In this document: piece after piece, positions 44,100 to 55,244 of the stretch
Layout: the number at the start of each line of letters is the position of its first letter
How positions within the stretch are numbered: the stretch's first letter is position 1
Assembly: GCA_963575645.1 (NCBI GenBank)
Contig: OY754464.1
Span: 66,004,948-66,068,947 of the forward strand
Direction of reading: 5' to 3'
Source of the DNA: Xanthostigma xanthostigma
Taxonomy: Eukaryota > Arthropoda > Insecta > Raphidioptera > Raphidiidae
DNA length: 64,000 nt
Notes under the pieces: model-generated
Seen by the model: the letters and a program-made list of their open reading frames with translations, nothing else
What the model was told of the DNA's origin: nothing
Database searches by the model: none
Made by a program: the position numbers and the translations under genes

Positions 44100-45450
44100 A
44101 CGCGGTCGCATCGACACGACCTCGTAACTGTTTTTTTTTTTTTATATAACTCCTCCAAACGCCCTTCCCTTTTCACTAGTTGTTATAATACAATCTTTGT
44201 CACCCCACTGTTATTATTAGTCCCAATGTCATTATTTATAATACCTCGCCTATGACTTCAGTTGATTTGTTTAATATTATTTAGTTGTTATAATACCTTG
44301 CGTTTGAAGCTCATCTAATATAATTATTACCGAAATATTTAATCGCCGTCAAGTCATTTTTTAGTTGCAAATAGTTAGTCGTCCTTTAAGTTTTTAGTCG
44401 CCTGGAAAATAATACGCTATAAGCTTCCATTTAAAAAAGCCAAGTTGATGTTCTTTTCTCGTAAGTGGCGCCATCAATAAAAATGTTCACGTTATTTCCC
44501 TCTCCAAGCTGAACAACTTTCAATCAGAACACTTTTTCGCATCTTGTGAAATAAGTTATAACGGAGGTCTAAGGGTGGCTACATTAAAATGGGACGATTT
44601 GTATATACAGTATCACGTATAACCTAACGTGTTATTATTTTCTATCACACAAGAAAAAAACGTAACATTTATGAATGAATTAAAAATATCTAAACCGACA
44701 CAGGTGTACGAGAACTTATTCTAGTTCGAAGGGGGTTAATTTAGGAAGTACGGTGCAGGGTTGAATGATTTTGCACAGTGTGGGACTAGTATTTTTTTCT
44801 CCAAATAAACAAACGATGACCAATGACCAACTGACTGTTTTGTTAAATAGGGCCATTCCGTTAAATTAAATCTTGTTTTTGTGATAACTCAATTATTCTT
44901 ATAGTTTGCCCAGTAAAAGTACCTCTACGCGGAAGGGGAGTGGAATCGCGTTTAACAGAAATCTGCGAAGCCATTATGGAGAGGGTGTTTCCGCATAGCA
45001 AATGACGCGATTATCGACAAGGAAAAACTTTTGTTTTAAATATTATTTTTTAATACGATCCATTTTTTTATAAAACCACATAAATCTCGCTAACTGCAAG
45101 TTCGGTCAATTATTCATACACCGTAACGCCTTTGGCATTTCGCTTAAAGGTGCACAAACACTCTACATTGACACAGCTGGATATTGCATAAGAAATGCCT
45201 TCGGTTATCATTCAGATATATTTCTAGATTACTGGAATGTCACAATGTGACAGGAGCGTTTTGTAGAACATAAATATATGTGACGTTCTCTGATTCAAGC
45301 AGTTCAGCCAATAGCGATATTACAACGCCATCACGGTAAAACACGAACCTATATGAACGACGTAATCTCGATGTTATAATGTATTATAGGTGCAAGATAT
45401 CTCCAAAGTTATTTTTTTGTAATTATAAAATATTAGTTTATATACATATT
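44100..45450. other. No gene; one TE fragment
   Basis: AT-rich. At about 44450-44605 a segment ending ACATTAAAATGGGACGATTT resembles one arm of foldback I at 40808. Nothing else recognised. Confidence 0.45.
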
Positions 45451-45455
45451 ATACA

Positions 45456-46035
45456 CTAGCGGTCCCGTCCGGTTTCACCCGGGTGTAAAGAACGAATGGG
45501 GAAGGGAGGGACATGAGTACACACATTCATCTTAGTTTACCGAGATGAATGTTGTGTCCAAATTTCATGATGATCGGCGTTACCGTTCAAAATTTTTTGT
45601 CGATAAAAAGCAGTATTTATACTTTTTTTAACTAATAATTTTTTTTAATTAATTAAATTAAATTTAAGTAAATTTAAATGTAAGCCTTAGAAAAAAGCAA
45701 TGTAGAAAATTAAAAAAAAAAACGACCCTGGTATTGACACTCGTGTGCTCTACCGATTGAGCTAGCCGGCGTTGTATTTTGACAACGCTAATATGAGTAT
45801 ATATAGTTAGTACATTTCACCTGAATAGAAGCTTATTTTTGAGATACACATTGCAACATTTTTCATTAATGCTCCGCTCCTAATGGTCGTAGCCTGATTT
45901 TATATAGCCTATAGCCTTCCTCGATAAATGGGCTATCCAACAAAAAAAAATTTTTTTCAATTTGAACCAGTAGTTCCTGAGATTATCGCGTTCAAACAAA
46001 CAAACAAACTCTTCAGCTTTATATATTAGTATAGA
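45456..46035 (-). mobile_element. Non-autonomous Helitron carrying a tRNA-Lys-like segment, copy 3
   Basis: The minus strand starts TCTATACTAATATATAAAGC and ends GGACGGGACCG-CTAG. The tRNA-like block (about 45723-45780) keeps GGCTAGCTCAATCGGTAGAG and CAATACCAGGGTCGTT, but the T arm is missing and an A run of about 13 replaces it. Otherwise collinear with 22654-23108 and 41974-42656. Confidence 0.85.
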
Positions 46036-46327
46036 TATATCAACCTGTCAGCCAGATCAAATACGGCTCTGTTTATAAGGGGGCTGCAAACCGGATAAGT
46101 CGTTTATTCGACCAAATTATATAACAGTGGCACCTGACCGTGTATGGTTTGTGTCCGTAACTGCACGCAACATAGTAACCTGTTGAATATTGTGTTTTAA
46201 TCGGTGACCTCGTATAATGGACGCGTAGATTACATGTTTATATTTTTTTCGTTTGAGATAAGTTTCAGATGATTTTTTTTTTAAATATAAACAGTCCACA
46301 CTTCATTACTGAATTTATATATTTGTA

Positions 46328-47281
46328 CAGTTGAACCTGGATAAGCAAGAGTTCAAGGGACCACGATCTCTTTTTTGCTTATGGAGGTTTTTCACTAACC
46401 CAAGTTTCTATAGCTTATAGGTGTACAGGAGTGGCCTTTCTCACTTACAGAGGTCTATAAAAACTATACAAAAACAATGTTAGTTTAGCTATTTATAACT
46501 CATTCTTAAATTCTTAAATTTCGTGAAACTATTACGTTAGACCAAAGGTCCCCAAACTTTTTTGTCTCGTAGACCACTTGCCATGTTTTTCGGTTTTGGG
46601 TAGACCCCCTGCGTATCTGATATTGATTTTTTGCAAATTCATTAATTTCAAATGTATTTTTGACAACCAGTATAGTGCTACTCACTTTGAACGATTTAAA
46701 TTTATAACGGTAGTGAAATGTAGAGAGAAATGTTTAGTTTTATACATTTATTAATTAGATTCAAATTAAACGAATCAAATTAAAATTTACTTTGTGTTAC
46801 ATAAAATAACTAAGCAAAAAATAAATGCTTTTAGTGTGAGGGATGAACCTGATGCTTTAATAATAAATTTTCAACATTTGGCATCAATTTAGTTAGATTT
46901 AATCTTAAATCTCTTTGGTTAACGATGTCCAGTTTGTTTCTTTTTTTGTTAGGAGATTCACTATCGTGGACCCCCATTTTCATTTCATGGACCCCCAATT
47001 TATTTTCCCGCTGACATGGACCCCTTGCAAGTTGTCGTCGACCCTTGGGGGTCGATATAGACCACTTTGGGAATCACTGCGTTAGACTATCGCTTATAGA
47101 GGTGCAGGCAAGTAGTAGTCTCAGTTATAGAAGTCAATGAGTGACAAACGTCTTTCTTTTATAGAGGTTTCTGTTTCTCACTTATAAAGGTTTTAGAGGA
47201 TTACAAAGACAGTACCTGGCAACTACTCTCACTTAGAGAGTTTTCTCGCTTACCCAGTTCTCACTCACTCAGGTTTGACTG
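46328..47281. mobile_element. pogo/Tigger-type MITE split by a hAT MITE
   Basis: TA duplications on both sides. The TIRs are CAGTTGAACCTGGATAAG and, from the right, CAGTCAAACCTGAGTGAG. Subterminal CTTATAGAGGT-type repeats (46380-46450, 47090-47190) support the arms. Without the insertion at 46543-47079 it is about 410 bp. Noncoding. Confidence 0.85.
46543..47079. mobile_element. hAT MITE inside the pogo-type element
   Basis: Exact 8-bp duplication CGTTAGAC (46535-46542, 47080-47087). The ends are CAAAGGTCCCCAAACTTTTT and, from the right, CAGTGATTCCCAAAGTGG. Several GACCCCC boxes cluster near the right end. 537 bp, noncoding. Confidence 0.9.
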
Positions 47282-47409
47282 TATTATGTTTTTACATTGT
47301 ATTTTCTTAGATTAATACTAGGTGGCATAAAAAATGGTTAAAATTTTAAAAAAATTTCCGCCGCTTCGTTTTTAGGTTCTTATTAAGAGCCAAATGACTG
47401 GAAAATACC

Positions 47410-47560
47410 AGCAGCAGAAATTTTTTACCAATTACATCCTCCCCAAGCCATCGCTAAGAGGATGCATTTATAAATTGGCCAAATGCACTGAGGTGGCCAA
47501 TCCATAAATCCATCCTCTTAGCGTGGCTTGAGGAGGGTGCAATTTGTCAAAACATTTTTG
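47410..47560. repeat. Hairpin with roughly 60-bp arms
   Basis: AATTACATCCTCCCCAAGCC and CGCTAAGAGGATG on the left pair with their complements on the right (47500-47546), around a CCAAATGCACTGAGGTGG centre. Imperfect; likely a small foldback. Confidence 0.75.
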
Positions 47561-48310
47561 TCTATAAGTAAGTTGGTCAGATTTTCGTCTGTCTTTTTTT
47601 TTTTTTAACAAATTGACGAAAAACAAGTCGAGCAAAATATTGTCTTGGCATACGCTGCCAAACGCAGATGCAAATTGCACGGAAGTTTGGTTTGTGGTGT
47701 CTCGGCCCCTTGTTAATGGTAAGCGGCATATACTATCTAATGCTTTAGATACGAACACCTATCGTAATTATTACATCTAGCACATACCAGAAATGAGGGG
47801 TTGGGAGTGCTTACTATCCAAACTGTTTAATCGAGGGTACAGTACCCAACTGAAGGGGACGTGTATGTACGTCTATTTAAAATAATGGTTCAATTAACTT
47901 TTTAGTTGAATATTTTTTGTTGCAGTTTAATATGTAATTTAGAACTTAAAAAATAGCGTCATACTTATAATGTCACACGTCATTGGATTCTTGGAACTTA
48001 TCTCACTAATAATATTAATCGAGATTTTTGCACTATAAACACCATGAAAATTCAGTCGGTAGTAAACTGCAATCTTTTATAGTTTAGTCAGCATACAAAA
48101 ATTTAGCTTCGAAAACGCGTACGGGATCCCCGATTTGGTTTACATTTTTGGCTAAATGAATCCTTCATTTGTCTAATTCTGGGCTGCAGAAAGCATTAAA
48201 AATAAAACTGATTTATCAATGACCTTAGATTGTGATCATATTATTACGGTTTTTATATGTGCAAGAAGAGTCTAATGCCGTTGTCAAACTCTGTCATGTA
48301 GCACATTAGA
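47560..48310. other. No gene recognised
   Basis: No supported coding region. Family S-like sequence (GCTGCAGAAAGCATTAAAAA, GACCTTAGATTGTGATCATA) appears at about 48185-48240. Confidence 0.4.
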
Positions 48311-48316
48311 TTGTAT

Positions 48317-48841
48317 AACACGCGCTACGAATCTAAAAGGCAGCCACGGATCCACGATTTTTTCGAACCGGAAGAAAAATTTGATAATGGCGCCTCCTCT
48401 CTCCGAGCAGATTTAATAAATCGGAAAATGGACAGATTGGGTGTTGTTGTCAACCATATTATATTGTGGTTTTGCGCTCTTTGAAACTGCCGCCCGAGGC
48501 GGGTGCTCCGGTTTGTACCCCTCTAGATCCGGGGCTGCTAAAAGGCTCGGAAGTTAGATGCGAATACGGGCTTGCGCTTGTACAGTCTGTTGAAAAACTA
48601 CAAACTCGCAACTCAACAAAACTAAAATAGCAATAACAACTTGACAATAGCGTACTCGACTGTACTTTAAAGCAGGAAAGCGACAAATGACAAAGGCAAC
48701 GAGCGATCACGGCCAATCACCGACGAGCGCACGTTCCGTGCAGGTAGCTGGGAGGTGCTGGGAGTCACAAATGCTCTAAAATGTGCCTTTGCGACGCTGT
48801 TTGTGACTAACTTCCGAACCTTTTAGATCCGTGGCGCGTAT
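48317..48841. mobile_element. MITE family F, copy 2, split by a hAT MITE
   Basis: The same element as 31897-32214 in reverse order: CACGCGCTACGAATCTAAAA on the left and AGATCCGTGGCGCGTA on the right. A 197-bp insert lies within its left terminal repeat at 48341-48537. The internal sequence (AAACTCGCAACTCAACAAAA, AAGCAGGAAAGCGACAA) matches copy 1 at a few percent divergence. Confidence 0.88.
48341..48537. mobile_element. hAT MITE inside MITE family F copy 2
   Basis: Exact 8-bp duplication CTAAAAGG (48333-48340, 48538-48545). The ends are CAGCCACGGATCC and, from the right, CAGCCCCGGATCT. 197 bp, GC-richer than the flanks, noncoding. Confidence 0.9.
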
Positions 48842-48859
48842 GATACTCAGTACTCACAC

Positions 48860-49220
48860 AAAAACCAATGATTGAACTACATAGAAAAAAGATCGCTTTT
48901 CAAGCTAAATTTTGATTAAAAAGCGTAGATAAAAGATAAAAATACTTTATTGTCTTCTTACATATAAAAGCTTTGTACAAAACTTAAAAATAATGGTTTT
49001 TTTAATAGCGTACCAGCTGGAAAAAAAAGCGTAGAAAAATGTTAGTTTGAAGTAGAAATTTTGCAAAAAACGATGCTAAATACATGTATCAATTAATTTT
49101 CGCGTAGCGTCGATATTTAAAACATTTTTTACTTTTCATATGGGGAAATATGTATATGTTCACAATGTAGGCTCATTGTCAAATTAGATTTTTGACAACC
49201 CTTTCTGCAAGCCAGCACTA
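48860..49220. repeat. Dispersed repeat family S, inverted copy
   Basis: AAGATCGCTTTTCAAGCTAA and TTTGATTAAAAAGCGTAG are the complement of the family S block at 4265-4310 and 18600-18640. GTTCACAATGTAGGCTCATTGTCAAA near 49160 is in the direct sense, so the copy has an inverted-repeat character. Confidence 0.5.
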
Positions 49221-49769
49221 GTTTCTTATAAATCCAGCATATGTCATGTTTTTTATATCAAAAATATCTCAATGGCGAACTTTAAAATTTTATAACTAAA
49301 AGACCTTTGATATAATATGTCGTGGCGTGAATTGGATTAAATCTCGACGAAAATAATAATACGTAATAACTAATAACAAGCTTTATTTTTTACGCATATA
49401 TTATTGTCAGTGATAGGGCTTCTGCATTAATAAAATCTATAAAATTTCTCGCCTTGGCTATCTCAATATCTGTAGCTAAAAACATTATAATTTATAAGTA
49501 ACGTCGAATTTTCGTGAATTTATCTTCAGAAATATTTTTGAATCTTTCCCCCTCGCTTCTCCTCCTCTCACTGCGACATAGTCTATGACTTACATGTTTC
49601 TTCAAAATAATTCTTAACCTGAAAAACGTCAGTGAAAATTGTCCAAAAACCCTTATAAGTACGATACTTAGACGATATATCGTTGTAGGTACAAAACATG
49701 CACAAAATTGTTCATTTTTCTAAAACCAGATTCGATTGGAATTAAACTTAATAAGCCTAGGACAAGCAT

Positions 49770-50062
49770 TTAAAAAAATTATTCAGATTGGTGATTTTTG
49801 CAGAAGTGATTGTGAACGAAGTAAAATTCAAAAATGGTAATATTTAATTTTTCTGAATACAGAAGAACTCGTATACTTTCAGCCTGTCAGTACATCAGTC
49901 CTGACAGGCTGAAAGTATACAAGTTCTATTGTATTTATAAAAATTGAATATTATGCATTTTTGATGAAAACTCGTCAACGATTCCGTAAGGAAATTTTTT
50001 AGAATTTAATTTCGTTCACAATCACTTCTGCAAAAATCATCAATCTGAATGTTTTTTAAAAG
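49770..50062. mobile_element. Foldback with perfect central hairpin
   Basis: The outer arms pair TGATTTTTGCAGAAGTGATT and GTGAACGAA with their complements at 50010-50045. The centre is a tight hairpin: GTATACTTTCAGCCTGTCAG at 49870 and its complement ending 49920 with a loop of about 9 bases. Confidence 0.85.
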
Positions 50063-50274
50063 TTTTAAAGTTCGCGGCAGTCAGAGATTTATCAGAAAAA
50101 ATCTTTCTTAATTTGAGGCTAACGTTGTCTCGTGTATTTTTACATTGAAAACATATATGGGTAAAATCAGTTAAAAATATAGATGCGATGTTGAAAATAC
50201 ATAAGTCTGACTGTACATATATACGTTCATAATGGTAATAAGTACAAAATTCTGCATTCTTTGCCCGTTTATCC

Positions 50275-50505
50275 GACTGCCTGTGTCTACTAGTAAGGCT
50301 GCGTCTTGGATCCGATGTAGGCCGACGTCGGTCGATATTGGAAGAAAAACAAACGCCAAGATTACAATGTAGGTGCCTACTTTGGAAAGGGAAACCCGAT
50401 TTCCTATCCAGTGTAGGCGCATAATCTTGGCGTTTGATTTTCCTCCGACGTCAGTCAACATCGGATCGGGAAAAAAACGGAATAAATGTAGACGCGCATC
50501 TTTAC
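50275..50505. mobile_element. TIR element, PIF/Harbinger-like MITE candidate
   Basis: The left block GGATCCGATGTAGGCCGACG and AAACGCCAAGATTA pairs with TAATCTTGGCGTTTG and CGACGTCAGTCAACATCGGA on the right. The right end extends to TGTAGACGCGCATCT, and the left is shortened at GGCTGCGTCTTGGATCC. The target duplication is unclear. Noncoding. Confidence 0.7.
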
Positions 50506-50524
50506 AAAGATATCGATTTAACTA

Positions 50525-50955
50525 ACAAAAGCTGGACCCGCAATTAGCAAACAACTAACTGGAGCTTGAAGCCAGGAAACTTACATGGGAAAAGGATGCT
50601 TGTGGGCCCTTCAAACAGGCTTACAGAGGACTTGATCAAACTCAGTAGACCTAAACTCAGGAAAGTGGTTGGGCTCTTAATCGGTCATGCACATCTAAGA
50701 AAGCATCTACACACAATGGGGATACGTCAGGAATCGACGTACAGTGTAGATTTTGCGAAATGGACGACAAAACAGTCAACCATTTACTGTTTGAATGCGA
50801 GACCTTAGCCTACAGGAGAACAACCATCTGTGAATACTTTGATGAAAGCGGAGTAATTCCTCAGGACAATCTATTCACCAATATTCTGGACTTCATGATG
50901 AGATCTATTGGAGGACTAAATCCGGGACAAGGGGGAGCACAAAAATTATTTTAGA
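50525..50955 (+). mobile_element. LINE 3' fragment (RNase H/C-terminal region)
   Basis: Two overlapping frames give KLSRPKLRKVVGLLIGHAHL with HLHTMG, then (shifted) CRFCEMDDKTVNHLLFECET. This order, with the C-x2-C..H..C knuckle, is the end of the pol protein of many arthropod LINEs of the R1/I/Jockey type, where the segment follows the reverse transcriptase. One frameshift separates the two pieces near 50745. No tail repeat is visible. Confidence 0.75.
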
Positions 50956-50959
50956 TAGA

Positions 50960-53140
50960 CTTGCATAACAGGCTATTAAGCCATAACCCCTAATTCATTC
51001 GTTCGACTAACGTCGTCTGCAACACCCTGCATACCTACAAGTTTCGCTTAATTTGTGAATCAGTTGAGACGTCGCTGTAAGAACGCTCGCTTGCTAAAAA
51101 ACAAGTGACTTTAGTTCTTCTTTTCTAGAAAGAGTTGACTGTGTTTTGTTTGCGTCCCCGTCTTTGTTTACACAATAATGAAACCACAAAATTACTGACA
51201 GAAAACAGATACCTGTTTTATTATAGACGAGCCTTCATGTTCGTATCGGCTTACCTGACGCATAACACATCTTATACGCTTACCTGGATATCGTGAGAAA
51301 AATGTTACACTGCGTCTTATTTTAGATGAAACCGCAAAATAATATCATTATTTTAACAGAGAATCGTCAATACTAACAATTAAATTGCAAAGGGGGGTTA
51401 TGTGTGTCTGTTCCGTTATATGCCCATATTCACCGAACACTATTAAAGATAGAAGTTACTAATCTTGGAACAAATTTATTCGTTAGAATAAAATTTATTT
51501 TCAATTCACCAAGCAAAATATCAGGTAGAAAAGTTAGTTAAAGAATAATAATATACACTACACTCTACTCCTTGCTCTTTTTGTAGAATATTTTGGCGTT
51601 CACCCAAAAATCCGACCGATGGCGTTAGTGTAAACGTCAAAAAAAAGTTTCACAAAATAATGTTTTATCCTAACCCAATTGCACACAAAGGGAAACGGAG
51701 AAATGCTAACGAACTTTATAGCGGGGCTATATAATTTTAATAACGATGGATAAATTATGAAAGTAAGGCAGATGATCACATCAAAATAAGCCAGACTCAA
51801 TTCACTGAGATAAAAATATGTAATATCGTAATTATTACTAATTAAACTGCCAGCATGAAATACTTTGTACAGTAGAAACCTTCTATATAAAGTTCCGTTT
51901 TCATATATGCAGACTCGCAGAGTAAGAAATAAAATCTAAAATCATTTTATGACGGTTGTTGCTCAAATAAAATTACGAAATATGGTTCCAAATCAAGGTT
52001 AATATAATAGATGATGCTTCATTCCGTTGAATAGTAGTAGTCGGGGATGACATTGTGAGGCAATGATCGTTGTTTATAGTCAAAGAAATCAAACGACTGG
52101 CAAAAATTGTGAGTATTTTTAAATCATTTTTCCAACAAAGAATATTCATTCGCATTGAATAGGTATATCAACATAAAAATAGAGGAAAGCAAAGCAAAGC
52201 AAATTTTTTTTTTTATTTGTATATATGTCACGGGCCACGGCAGAGATCTTATGTGTAATCTAACAATACGGGGTGTATTCATTCCTGTTGATTCGAGAGG
52301 GCTTCCACTGTACAACAGTTAACACGAAGTCATGTGTGACATGCGGGAAGTTGCGCCCTCGCGGTGACTGTAAAAAGTGACTAGTGGAGTGACCATACAA
52401 AGCCGACCAAGCACACTTCCGCTTGGACACCAAACATATCTATTCAAATACACTTGTATAGTCGAACTGTTTACTCTAAATCACCAGGTAAATGTCTGCA
52501 TTCCATCACACGATCATAAAATTGTATAACATGGTCCATGGATGTGGATGACTGATGAGCATTAGGTAGACGAGATTTTTTCGATGAACCATTCAGTACG
52601 GAATCATTTAATTGCAAACGGAATGTGATTTCATGACGACTTCAAACGACTACTTCTTCAGTTTCAAGTGATTTCCACGACTGATGCGTAATGATTTCAA
52701 ATGATTTAATGTATTTACGCACGAGATTTAGATAAATTCAAAAATATAGAATTCATTTAATTCCGTTGATGATTTTTTTGTACACCACAGTTGCAAATAA
52801 CATTAATATATTTTGACTTGCCATGATCTATGCTATAAAGTTTGTGGAGTAAATCGATTGTTACTATTTATTTATTTATTTGTTTACGACTTTTACGTAA
52901 GTGCTAGACAATAGACATATCGTCTATGTGAAGCTGCAGCGCCCAATCCCAAAAGTAATAAAAAAAAATTAAACTATCACTGGCATTTGTTTACGTTCGT
53001 TTAGGTATTTTACCAAAATTAGATGACAATACGAGAAAATACTAAAATAAAGAAGAAAATAATAAAAGAAATAAAGAAATTTTAATAAATACATATTGTA
53101 ATTCATTCTTACTATTTGCCGTTGTACGACGCGATGCAAA
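50960..53140. other. No gene recognised
   Basis: AT-rich. A TTTATTTATTTATTTG stretch lies near 52865. Short open frames on the minus strand (51600-51800, 51973-52155, 52124-52315) have no recognisable features. No repeat ends noticed. Confidence 0.45.
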
Positions 53141-53142
53141 CA

Positions 53143-53214
53143 GCGGTCGTAGCTCAGTTGATTAGAGCGCTATGCTATCTACGTGAAGGTCGCGGGTTCG
53201 ACCCTCCCGTAAGT
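53143..53214 (+). other. tRNA-like sequence, probable tRNA relic or SINE head
   Basis: GCGGTCGTAGCTCAGTTGAT gives an A-box, and GGTCGCGGGTTCGACCCTCC gives a B-box at the correct spacing. The D and T arms look tRNA-like. The anticodon arm (GCTATGCTATCTACGTG) and the acceptor stem do not pair well. Not accepted as a functional tRNA. Confidence 0.5.
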
Positions 53215-53311
53215 CATATAGTATTTTTATTTTTTTACGATGTATTTTCGTTTTTACCACGATTTTATTAACTAAAAAGAAGAAAATAATAAAAAAATTA
53301 AAAAAACAATA

Positions 53312-54003
53312 AACCACGTTTTTAAAATGAACTAAAAAGTATAAAATATTTTTTTTAACTTGTAGGATTTGAAACGAAAAATGGGGTGCGCATGCGACAT
53401 TTATATAAGAAGTGTAGAAAGTAGCTATCAATGAAATAGTTATTGGCGTAACTAGTAGTCTAAGTCATTCATCGCGCTGACAGGTCATGACTTAGCCTAC
53501 AAGTTACGCCCATAATTTTATTCAATGTTTTATTTATTGTTATTAATGAGATGTTGTAAATATCTATTTATTTCTTTATAAAAAAAACTGTCAATACTAA
53601 CAGCACCAAACAGCACGATTCAATGTTTTGGTTTGAGGTTAGCCGGTTATGAATAAACTCCAAGTCGAAAACATTCGGCCTCTCAATTTTAGCCTCAATG
53701 GGTAACAACGGAGTTGTTGTTACCTACTATTTCGTTACGACTCAGAAAATAGTTACGTTTATTTTCTTTACTCCACAATGGCCGAGCTAGTAGGAATCTT
53801 CATTGAGTTATGACAAGTAATTGTCACCAGTCGGTAAATGGCTATTTAGGGTTCGGTTTTTAGGCATGATAAAACATGAATAACGCGCATGAGTTGAATA
53901 AATATCTATTATGAGATAAAACAATTAATGCGCACCACGTTTTTCATTTCAAATGCTACAAGTTAAAAAAAAATTATACTTTTTAGTTCGTTTTGAAAAT
54001 ATG
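53312..54003. mobile_element. TIR element with roughly 80-bp arms
   Basis: ACCACGTTTTTAAAATGAAC, TAAAAAGTATAA and TTTAACTTGTAG at 53315-53370 are inverted at 53950-54000 (CTACAAGTTAAA, TTATACTTTTTAGTTCGTTT). GTGCGCATGCG and GCGCACCAC lie just inside and outside. A hairpin lies within at 53441-53518. About 690 bp, noncoding. Confidence 0.75.
53441..53518. repeat. Hairpin inside the TIR element
   Basis: TATTGGCGTAACT and CTAAGTCAT pair with ATGACTTAG and AGTTACGCCCATA around a short ATCGCGCTGACAGG loop. Confidence 0.8.
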
Positions 54004-54004
54004 G

Positions 54005-55080
54005 TACATTATTTTTTTTTATTTCTTTTTTATTCATCGTTTGTTTAGGCCTAGTGATTTCAGATTTGTACACTACACGGTCAAAAAAGTGGGCGCTGCT
54101 GGCTTCACAACAGCAGCGTATATAAAGCACATTTACCTGAAAATGAGTGGAATCGTTTTTTTACGTTTATTTAGCGATTTTCATCGTTTGTTTAATTTAA
54201 GTATGGCAAGTAATCGAAAAAAGAATGTTTTCCAGAAATTAGTGAAATCGTTTCCAAGATGACGCGTTGCGCAAAAGTGGACCCTAGCTACAGTTATTGC
54301 AATCAAATTGTAAATTTAATTTTCGATCAGACTATAAATAATAATTTGATAAATAACATTATATAAATATAATATTATGATAAACTGAAAAAATAAAAAA
54401 TAAAACGCAACTTTTTGTGTATGTAGAGATCTATTAGAGGTCAGACATTCATGATAGTAAGTATTGTCCTATATCATCACATTACAATGTAGAATAAATA
54501 GAATTAAACAGACTGTTTCAAAACATTTATTACTATACTTAAAATGGCGTGTTCCATATTTGCAATTGAACCTGTCATCATAGTTAAATGTCATTGGTAT
54601 AAAAGTAATCTATATTTCAACAGAACGCTCACACTATACCAGCACAAACCAGAAAAGCCTGTTCGTGAAGGTACCCATGTTATTTAATGGAGTAGCGCAC
54701 ATTAGACCAACACCTGCAACCAGCAACGACCATTAGTCAGTCGCCTGCAATTTCTGACTAGCCGTGCTTTTTTGCTGTCTTCTTCCTCTTTCCACATCGT
54801 CAAAATAAAAAATTCTTCCACCGAACTACACACGTCCATGTTGTACACTCACTTGAAAACTGCCGCACACGGAACCTGCTGGTCCGTATAGGTATAATAT
54901 AGTATGCGAAATCGTGCAGGCTACAGGTTTGTGCTAGTTTTTTTTTTTGAAGTAAAACTTCTTTACGCACGCTTGACTTGGGGAGTAAGCTTGGGAATGC
55001 CTGACGAGAGATTTACGGAAGTGTGATCGGGCGAGGCGAAAGGAAGTTGAGAGGGAGATATAAGTTAGTGAAGATAGAAA
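54005..55080. other. No gene recognised
   Basis: AT-rich; an 89-codon frame at 53993-54262 is low-complexity at its start and unrecognised. No splice-bounded exon supported. Confidence 0.4.
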
Positions 55081-55087
55081 GAGGATG

Positions 55088-55240
55088 ACAAATACTTCAC
55101 TGGCTAGTGGCGCAATCAGGTGGCCGAAACAAATACTTCACTGGCTAGTGGTGCCATCAGGTGGCCGAAAATATAAGCAGTACTAATAGAATGTCACATA
55201 CTTTACTTGCCAGTGGCACACAATCGGGTGACAGAAAAGA
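55088..55240. repeat. Tandem repeat, unit about 41 bp
   Basis: AATACTTCACTGGCTAGTGG, then YGC.ATCAGGTGGCCGAAA occurs twice in tandem (about 55088-55128, 55130-55170). A diverged third unit with ACTTTACTTGCCAGTGGCAC is at about 55199-55240. Confidence 0.8.
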
Positions 55241-55244
55241 GTTT

